DNA of 11,788 nt from CAZWRK01 sp964635875 (GTDB taxonomy: Bacteria; Pseudomonadota; Gammaproteobacteria; Burkholderiales; Aquaspirillaceae): positions 1-11,788 of the forward strand of contig CAZWRK010000124.1 of the NCBI GenBank assembly GCA_964635875.1, written 5' to 3'. A model generated the notes under the pieces. The model had not been told where the DNA came from, made no database searches, and was given only the letters and a program-made list of their open reading frames with translations. A program made the position numbers and the translations under genes. Shown one piece after another: positions 7,322-11,788 of the stretch (position 1 is the stretch's first letter; every line of letters begins with the position of its first letter).

Positions 7322-7807
7322 ATGATTCATAACGATATCCTGCGCAGCCTGCGTTTTATTTTGAATATTTCCGATGCGCGGATGCTGACGCTGGTTCGCT
7401 ACATTACGCCTGATGCACAAGTCGACTTGACCCCGTATCTCAAAAAAGAGGATGAGGAAGGCTTTCTGCCGTGTCCGGATGCGCTGCTGTGCGCATTTTT
7501 GGATGGGGTGATTATTGAACGGCGCGGCCGTCGTGAAGGGGTTGAACCGCCGCAACCGCTGGAACGCCTGAACAATAATGAAATTCTGAAGAAAATTCGG
7601 ATTGCGTTCGATCTGAAACAAGACGACATCGAAGCACTGATCGCCCGCACCGACTTCAAAGTGTCTAGTGCCGAAATTAACGCCCTATTCCGCAAGCCAT
7701 CACACAAAAACTACCGTAGCTGTGGCGATCAATTTTTGCGCTACTTGCTCAAAGGCCTTGCCATGCAGGAACGCCCAAACAGCACCGCCACAGACGGCGC
7801 AGCGTGA
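7322..7807 (+). CDS. yehS: DUF1456 family protein, YehS-like
   Basis: Protein of 161 residues, close to E. coli YehS in length. It has the two-repeat structure of DUF1456: HNDILRSLRFIL near the N-terminus matches NNEILKKIRIAF in the second half, and each repeat ends in a Cys-containing block (KKEDEEGFLPCPDALLCAFL and HKNYRSCGDQFLRYLLKGLA). No signal peptide or membrane segment is seen, so it is probably cytoplasmic. The molecular function of this family is not established. There is no strong ribosome site before the ATG at 7322, and I could not assign a promoter. It may be transcribed from the marR promoter, since no terminator intervenes. Its stop lies 3 bp from the stop of the convergent RelA/SpoT-type gene. 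Confidence 0.85.
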   Translation: MIHNDILRSLRFILNISDARMLTLVRYITPDAQVDLTPYLKKEDEEGFLPCPDALLCAFLDGVIIERRGRREGVEPPQPLERLNNNEILKKIRIAFDLKQDDIEALIARTDFKVSSAEINALFRKPSHKNYRSCGDQFLRYLLKGLAMQERPNSTATDGAA

Positions 7808-7810
7808 ACG

Positions 7811-8884
7811 CTAGTTATCCGCCAGCCATGCTTCAAAAGCATTCTGCGGCACGCTGCTGAGCACATGCGCAAACGCGGTTTTATTACCCAAATATAAACA
7901 GTGGCGGATCACCGTAAACGGACTGAGTTTTTCGCCGACGTTTTTGCTTTCAAAAAACTGCTGATAGCGTTTCACTTTAGCAATATGTTCGCGCAGATAG
8001 TGATTGAACTGTCTGCGCGTCATCCCCGGTTCAGCAGCTTCAATTTCCTGTACAAAACCATCGACCCGATGCGGCTCGAAATCGTATTGATTGAAGAAGT
8101 GGCGAGCGATTTTCAAAAAGCTAAACGCGTTCAGCTTCATTGACGCGGGCAGTTCACTTTCGGGAACCGGTGCGCCACTCCGCGTCTCGACAAGATCTTC
8201 AGCCTCTTCAGGCTCTTCTTCGGCGCGCTGAATTTCTTTTTCGGTCGCATTGCGAATTTCGCTGAACTCGCGGTCGGCGAGTTCAAACAACGCGGCAAGG
8301 GTGTTAATCCGGCGCTTGAGTGCGTTCGGAATCGCTTTTTTATATTTAATTTTGTGATCCAACACACTCCACGAGTCTTGAATAATCGTGCGAATTTGAA
8401 TCTCAAAATTAAAGCCCGCATACGCGGTATATTCCGGCAAATGCCGACGGCTTTCACCCAAGCGCAAATCTAAATGCAGCCCCTTATAACCAAAAGACGC
8501 TTCGGTATTTTCAATGTGGGCAATTTTATTGCTGACCTCAATCACCTCAAAATGCTCGCCCAACACCTGCCCGATTTTCTCGACTTCGTCTTCGTATAAA
8601 CACACCACCCGCAAACCAATGAGATCGGTAATGTGGGACTGAATCGAATACGGCTGCTGCATCTCTTCGAGGCGCGGGCGGTATTTGCGGTGGAATTTGC
8701 GGATGCACTCTTCTTTCTCTTTGATACGGCCTTCGACTTTGGCGACTTCGATATTGCCCGAGTGCGTCACCAAGGCATTAATCAGCGCGACAAAGGAATC
8801 CTTTGCATCTTCGAGCACATCATAGTTTTGCTCGTAAAAATGCCTAAATTCGGTTTTTTCCCGCTCAAAGTCCAAAGACGCCAT
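7811..8884 (-). CDS. RelA/SpoT-domain nucleotide synthetase without hydrolase domain
   Basis: Protein of 357 residues with one RelA_SpoT synthetase domain at about 45-185. Visible catalytic signatures are RIKEKEECIRKF (53-64, the ATP-binding loop), DLIGLRVVC with D87, GYKGLH with Y133 and H137 (guanine-stacking Tyr), and EIQIRT with E161, then W172 and H177. Two usual serines are changed: Glu in the first loop and Gly in the Tyr-x-Ser-x-His motif. There is no N-terminal HD hydrolase and no TGS or ACT domain, so it resembles a small alarmone synthetase. It is longer than most, with an acidic linker near 218-232 and an unrecognised helical region to the C-terminus. GAGGAG lies 7 nt before the ATG. 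The likely reaction is pyrophosphate transfer from ATP to GDP/GTP. A toxin-type relative that modifies another nucleotide or tRNA cannot be excluded. It follows the rfb terminator on the same strand. Confidence 0.8.
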   Translation of the reverse strand: MASLDFEREKTEFRHFYEQNYDVLEDAKDSFVALINALVTHSGNIEVAKVEGRIKEKEECIRKFHRKYRPRLEEMQQPYSIQSHITDLIGLRVVCLYEDEVEKIGQVLGEHFEVIEVSNKIAHIENTEASFGYKGLHLDLRLGESRRHLPEYTAYAGFNFEIQIRTIIQDSWSVLDHKIKYKKAIPNALKRRINTLAALFELADREFSEIRNATEKEIQRAEEEPEEAEDLVETRSGAPVPESELPASMKLNAFSFLKIARHFFNQYDFEPHRVDGFVQEIEAAEPGMTRRQFNHYLREHIAKVKRYQQFFESKNVGEKLSPFTVIRHCLYLGNKTAFAHVLSSVPQNAFEAWLADN

Positions 8885-8907
8885 CGGCCACTCTCCTCAA
8901 AGGTCAC

Positions 8908-8933
8908 AAAAGCGGCTTGGACACCCAAGCCGC
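8908..8933 (-). terminator. Intrinsic terminator of the rfb operon
   Basis: GCGGCTTGG (8912-8920) and CCAAGCCGC (8925-8933) form a perfect 9-bp GC-rich stem with a 4-nt loop. On the minus strand it is followed by TTTT (8911-8908), so it should stop transcripts coming from rfbC. It lies in the 58-bp gap between the rfbC stop and the start of the synthetase gene. Confidence 0.85.
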
Positions 8934-8942
8934 GACACCTCT

Positions 8943-9500
8943 TTACGCATTCACAGGTGGCAACTCCGCATCCACAAAGCGCGGGGCGGCAGCATCTTTC
9001 GCCGCCAGTTGTGGCACACCGACTTCGGGCCACGCAATCGCCAAATCGGGATCATCCCAACGGATCGCGCGCTCGTGTTCGGGCGACCAATAGTCAGTGG
9101 TTTTGTACAGAAAATCCGCCGATTCAGACAACACCACAAACCCATGCGCAAAGCCCGGCGGCACCCACAGTTGGCGATGATTGTCGCCCGACAATATTTC
9201 ACCCACCCACTGACCAAACGTCGGGGAATTACGGCGAATATCGACCGCCACATCAAACACCTCGCCCGCGACGACGCGAACCAATTTGCCTTGCGCCTTG
9301 GGCGGCAACTGATAATGCAGCCCCCGCAAAACCCCGCGCGCCGAACGCGAATGGTTGTCCTGCACAAAGTTCAATGTCACGCCCGTTTCGCGGGCAAAAG
9401 CTTCGGCATTAAAGCTCTCGTAGAAGAAACCCCGCGCATCACCAAACACACGCGGTTCAATCACCATCACTTCAGGAATCGCGGTTGCAATCGCTTTCAT
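8943..9500 (-). CDS. rfbC: dTDP-4-dehydrorhamnose 3,5-epimerase RfbC
   Basis: Cytoplasmic cupin-fold enzyme of 185 residues, the usual length. It epimerises C3 and C5 of dTDP-4-dehydro-6-deoxyglucose, the third step to dTDP-L-rhamnose. Family residues are visible: R23 in GDARGFFYES, the catalytic base H62 in VLRGLHYQ, K72 in GKLVRV, H119 in PPGFAHGF, and the Tyr region YKTTDYW (132-138). The ATG at 9500 overlaps the rfbA TGA as ATGA, indicating translational coupling. It is the last gene of the rfb operon in this window, followed by a terminator. No truncation or missing catalytic residue is seen. Confidence 0.95.
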   Translation of the reverse strand: MKAIATAIPEVMVIEPRVFGDARGFFYESFNAEAFARETGVTLNFVQDNHSRSARGVLRGLHYQLPPKAQGKLVRVVAGEVFDVAVDIRRNSPTFGQWVGEILSGDNHRQLWVPPGFAHGFVVLSESADFLYKTTDYWSPEHERAIRWDDPDLAIAWPEVGVPQLAAKDAAAPRFVDAELPPVNA

Positions 9501-10381
9501 GCGCGGCCTTCTTTCAGGATGCGTTGTAGATATTGTCCATAGCGGTTTTTCGCGAGCGGCGCGGCCAGCGTTTGCAAGGTCGCATCGTCAATCCAACGCG
9601 CCCGCCATGCGATTTCTTCGGGACAAGCAACCTTCAGGCCTTGGCGGTTTTCGAGGGTGGCAATAAATTGACCGGCCTCCAGCAACGATTCATGCGTACC
9701 GGTATCCAGCCACGCAAAACCGCGCCCCATTTTTTGCACGTCGAGCTGATTCGCGCGCAGATAGGCCGCGTTCACATCGGTGATTTCCAATTCACCGCGC
9801 GGCGAAGGCCGAATCTCACGGGCAATATCCACGACTTGCTGATCGTAGAAATACAGGCCGGTCACGGCGAAATTGGATTTAGGTTGCGCCGGTTTTTCTT
9901 CCAAGCTCAGCGCGCGGCCTTGGGCATCAAATTCGACCACACCATAACGCTCGGGATCATGCACTTGATAAGCAAAGACAGTTGCGCCATCGGTTTTGGC
10001 GTCGGCGGCGGTCAAGGCTTTGACGAAATCATGACCGTAAAAAATATTGTCGCCCAACACCAAGGCCGACGGATGATTGCCGACAAAATCCGCCCCGATG
10101 ATAAACGCCTGCGCCAGCCCGTCGGGGCTTTCTTGGACGGCGTATTCGAGGTTGATCCCCCACTGACTGCCATCGCCGAGTAATTGGCTAAAGCGCGGCG
10201 TGTCTTGCGGGGTCGAAATAATCAAAATATCGCGAATCCCCGCCAGCATCAGCGTGGTCAGCGGGTAATAAATCATCGGCTTGTCGTAAATCGGGAGTAG
10301 CTGTTTGCTGACAGCCAGCGTCGCCGGATAAAGGCGCGTGCCGGAGCCGCCCGCCAAAATAATGCCTTTGCGTGAGGTCAT
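9497..10381 (-). CDS. rfbA: Glucose-1-phosphate thymidylyltransferase RfbA
   Basis: Cytoplasmic nucleotidyltransferase of 294 residues, normal for the family. It makes dTDP-glucose from dTTP and glucose-1-phosphate, the first step to dTDP-L-rhamnose. The N-terminal nucleotide-binding signature is KGIILAGGSGTRLYPAT (5-21). Metal-binding D111 lies in LVLGDNIFYGHD, and EKPAQPKSNFAVTGLYFYD and ITDVNAAYL are further family blocks. I chose the ATG at 10381 because it gives the canonical MTSRKGIILAGG beginning. The in-frame GTG at 10420 lies inside a hairpin. The ribosome site is weak: only TGGA, about 12 nt upstream. The stop overlaps the rfbC start by 4 bp. Confidence 0.95.
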   Translation of the reverse strand: MTSRKGIILAGGSGTRLYPATLAVSKQLLPIYDKPMIYYPLTTLMLAGIRDILIISTPQDTPRFSQLLGDGSQWGINLEYAVQESPDGLAQAFIIGADFVGNHPSALVLGDNIFYGHDFVKALTAADAKTDGATVFAYQVHDPERYGVVEFDAQGRALSLEEKPAQPKSNFAVTGLYFYDQQVVDIAREIRPSPRGELEITDVNAAYLRANQLDVQKMGRGFAWLDTGTHESLLEAGQFIATLENRQGLKVACPEEIAWRARWIDDATLQTLAAPLAKNRYGQYLQRILKEGRA

Positions 10382-10402
10382 GATCAGTTCAATCCAGAGA
10401 GT

Positions 10403-10436
10403 AAAAAAGGACGCTGCCACCTTCGATCGGTGGCAG
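10403..10436 (-). terminator. Hairpin with T-run between rfbD and rfbA
   Basis: CTGCCACC (10414-10421) and GGTGGCAG (10429-10436) form a perfect 8-bp stem with a 7-nt loop in the 78-bp gap between rfbD and rfbA. On the minus strand, five bases (CGTCC) separate the stem from a run of six T (10408-10403). The offset makes full termination doubtful. An attenuator, pause site or processing hairpin inside the operon is more likely. Confidence 0.5.
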
Positions 10437-10459
10437 ACAAAATACGATGTTCAACCCAA

Positions 10460-11386
10460 TTAACGCGGCGAACAGAGTCGATCCAGCACCCAATCGACAT
10501 GGACACGCCAATCGGGTAGCGCCAGACCAAACGTCTGCATGAGTTTATTGCAGTCTAAACGGGAATTGGCCGGACGCGGCGCAGGCAAGGGGTAATCGGT
10601 CGCAGGAATCGGCGCAATATCTGCCGCCGCCAAGCGCAAATCCATGCCGCGCGCGTGCGCCCCTTCGACCAGATAGCGCGCATAGTCATACCAACTCGCT
10701 TCGCCCGCCGCCGCCAAATGATACAAGCCATACACGCGGCTAGTCGCCTCGGGGGTGTACCACAAGGTATGCAACACATGAGCAGTCACATCGGCGATTA
10801 AACCTGCCGCCGTCGGCGCACCAAATTGATCGGCGACCACCGTCAAACGCTCGCGGTCGGCAGCCAAACGCAGAATCGTTTTCAGGAAATTGCCGCCGTG
10901 CACGCCAAATACCCAGCTGGTCCGAAAGATCAGATATTTGTGCATGCGGGCTTCAATCGCCTCTTCGCCCGCACGCTTGCTTTGGCCGTATACACCGAGC
11001 GGCGAAGGCGCGATGCGCTCGCTGTACGCCCCCTCACGCTGACCATCGAACACATAGTCGGTCGAGTAGTGCACGAGCACCGCATTGGTCGCCACCGCCA
11101 CTTCAGCCAAAGCCGCCACCGCGTGCGCATTGACTGCATACGCGACGTCGGGTTCGGTTTCGGCGCGATCGACGGCGGTATAGGCGCTGGCATTGACGAT
11201 GATATCCGCGCCAATCGCGCCGACTTTCGGCCCAATCTGGGCGATATCGGTCAGATCTAGTTCAGCCCGACCCCATGCAATCACTGTCCCCAAAGGCGCA
11301 AGGGCGCGGCGCAATTCATGCCCGACCTGACCGTGCGCGCCAATCAAGAGAATACGCGGCGCACGCGGCAAATTAACGCTGCGCAT
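10460..11386 (-). CDS. rfbD: dTDP-4-dehydrorhamnose reductase RfbD
   Basis: NAD(P)H-dependent short-chain-type reductase of 308 residues that makes dTDP-L-rhamnose in the last step of the pathway. The Rossmann nucleotide loop is RILLIGAHGQVG (11-22). The catalytic triad region shows S108-T109-D110 in HYSTDYVFDG, then Y133 and K137 in VYGQSKRAGEEAI. NASAYTAVDRAE (65-76) is a typical RfbD block. The ATG at 11386 has a strong GGAGG 6 nt upstream and overlaps the 3' end of rfbB by 14 bp, so translation is probably coupled. The roughly ten residues before the Rossmann strand are more than in the shortest family members, but the ribosome site supports this start. Confidence 0.94.
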   Translation of the reverse strand: MRSVNLPRAPRILLIGAHGQVGHELRRALAPLGTVIAWGRAELDLTDIAQIGPKVGAIGADIIVNASAYTAVDRAETEPDVAYAVNAHAVAALAEVAVATNAVLVHYSTDYVFDGQREGAYSERIAPSPLGVYGQSKRAGEEAIEARMHKYLIFRTSWVFGVHGGNFLKTILRLAADRERLTVVADQFGAPTAAGLIADVTAHVLHTLWYTPEATSRVYGLYHLAAAGEASWYDYARYLVEGAHARGMDLRLAAADIAPIPATDYPLPAPRPANSRLDCNKLMQTFGLALPDWRVHVDWVLDRLCSPR

Positions 11387-11788
11387 AATTGGCCTCCAGC
11401 CAATGCCGATATGCGCCGCTGCTGACTTGGTCGGTCCAGTCGGTGTTCGAAAGATACCAACTCACCGTTTTTTCGAGGCCGGTTTCAAAGGTTTCATCCG
11501 GACGCCAACCCAGCTCGCGCTCAATCTTGCTGGCATCAATCGCATAGCGACGATCGTGGCCGGGGCGGTCGGTCACAAAGGTGATTTGGCTGCGATAGCT
11601 TTCGCCATCCGCACGCGGTGACAGGCGGTCGAGAATGTCGCACAGCGCATGGACGACTTCGAGATTGGTCTTTTCGTTCCAGCCCCCAATGTTGTAGACC
11701 TCGCCCACACGCCCCGCAGCCAACACGCGCTGAATCACGCGGCAGTGGTCGAGCACATACAACCAATCCCGCACATTCTGACCGTCGC
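11373..11788 (-). CDS. rfbB: dTDP-glucose 4,6-dehydratase RfbB, C-terminal part (5' end outside window)
   Basis: Only the last roughly 138 codons are present; the gene runs off the right edge with no start in the window. The enzyme converts dTDP-glucose to dTDP-4-dehydro-6-deoxyglucose, the second step of the rhamnose pathway. Recognisable C-terminal signatures are DGQNVRDWLYVLDHC at the window edge, GEVYNIGGWNEKTNLEVV, and FVTDRPGHDRRYAIDASKI, where the Arg residues contact the dTDP. The Rossmann loop and the catalytic Tyr-Lys lie in the missing part. It overlaps rfbD by 14 bp and stands first in the common rfbBDAC order. A GTG within the frame at 11774 is an internal Val codon, not a start. 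Confidence 0.94.
   Translation of the reverse strand, partial: DGQNVRDWLYVLDHCRVIQRVLAAGRVGEVYNIGGWNEKTNLEVVHALCDILDRLSPRADGESYRSQITFVTDRPGHDRRYAIDASKIERELGWRPDETFETGLEKTVSWYLSNTDWTDQVSSGAYRHWLEANYAQR

Noticed and set aside
8633..9412. Long plus-strand open frame (259 codons) across the synthetase start, the terminator and rfbC
   Set aside because: It is antisense to two well-supported genes, has a low-complexity Pro/Arg/His-rich translation, and crosses a clear intrinsic terminator. It is a shadow of codon bias on the other strand.
9533..10183. Plus-strand open frame of 216 codons opposite rfbA
   Set aside because: It lies wholly inside rfbA on the opposite strand, with no ribosome site or recognisable domain.
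10382..10420. GTG start adding 13 residues to RfbA
   Set aside because: The GTG lies in the rfbD-rfbA hairpin stem, and the added residues are not part of the conserved RfbA N-terminus.
1..11788. Mobile elements, CRISPR arrays, tRNA or rRNA genes
   Set aside because: I looked for transposase-like proteins, regularly spaced repeats and conserved RNA sequences and saw none.

Overview
The window looks like chromosomal DNA of a moderately GC-rich Gram-negative bacterium. A betaproteobacterium, perhaps a relative of Neisseriales, is the best guess from the tctDE/tctCBA layout and protein style. This placement is inference; no rRNA or other phylogenetic marker is present. Gene density is high and nothing looks mobile: I saw no transposase, integrase, tRNA, rRNA or CRISPR array.

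Region 1 (144-5563) is a tripartite tricarboxylate transport (TTT) locus. On the minus strand, tctD (response regulator) and tctE (sensor kinase) overlap by 11 bp. Divergently on the plus strand lie tctC (periplasmic citrate/tricarboxylate-binding protein), tctB (small membrane subunit) and tctA (large membrane subunit). The 177-bp gap between tctD and tctC holds a sequence very close to the CRP consensus. A hairpin with a short T-run separates tctC from tctB. A strong intrinsic terminator ends the operon. The expected logic is that TctE senses external tricarboxylate, TctD activates tctCBA, and a CRP-like protein adds carbon-source control.

Region 2 (5570-7807) has a fold-type I PLP aminotransferase (minus) divergent from a MarR-family regulator (plus). 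Their predicted promoters overlap, with -10 boxes on opposite strands sharing bases. A DUF1456/YehS-type protein follows on the plus strand.

Region 3 (7811-8884, minus) is a RelA/SpoT-type nucleotide synthetase. It lacks the HD hydrolase domain and carries an acidic linker and a helical C-terminal part that I do not recognise. It is tail to tail with the DUF1456 gene, 3 bp apart.

Region 4 (8908 to the right edge, minus) is the dTDP-L-rhamnose operon in the order rfbB (5' part outside the window), rfbD, rfbA, rfbC. It ends in an intrinsic terminator just 24 bp before the start of the synthetase gene. A second hairpin lies between rfbD and rfbA. These enzymes turn glucose-1-phosphate into dTDP-L-rhamnose for surface polysaccharide.

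Bases 1-143, downstream of tctE, contain no gene or convincing terminator that I can see. Most of the window is ordinary. The least explained items are the alarmone-synthetase-like protein and the regulatory DNA at the two divergent intergenic regions. I found no clear case for a wholly new multi-gene system.
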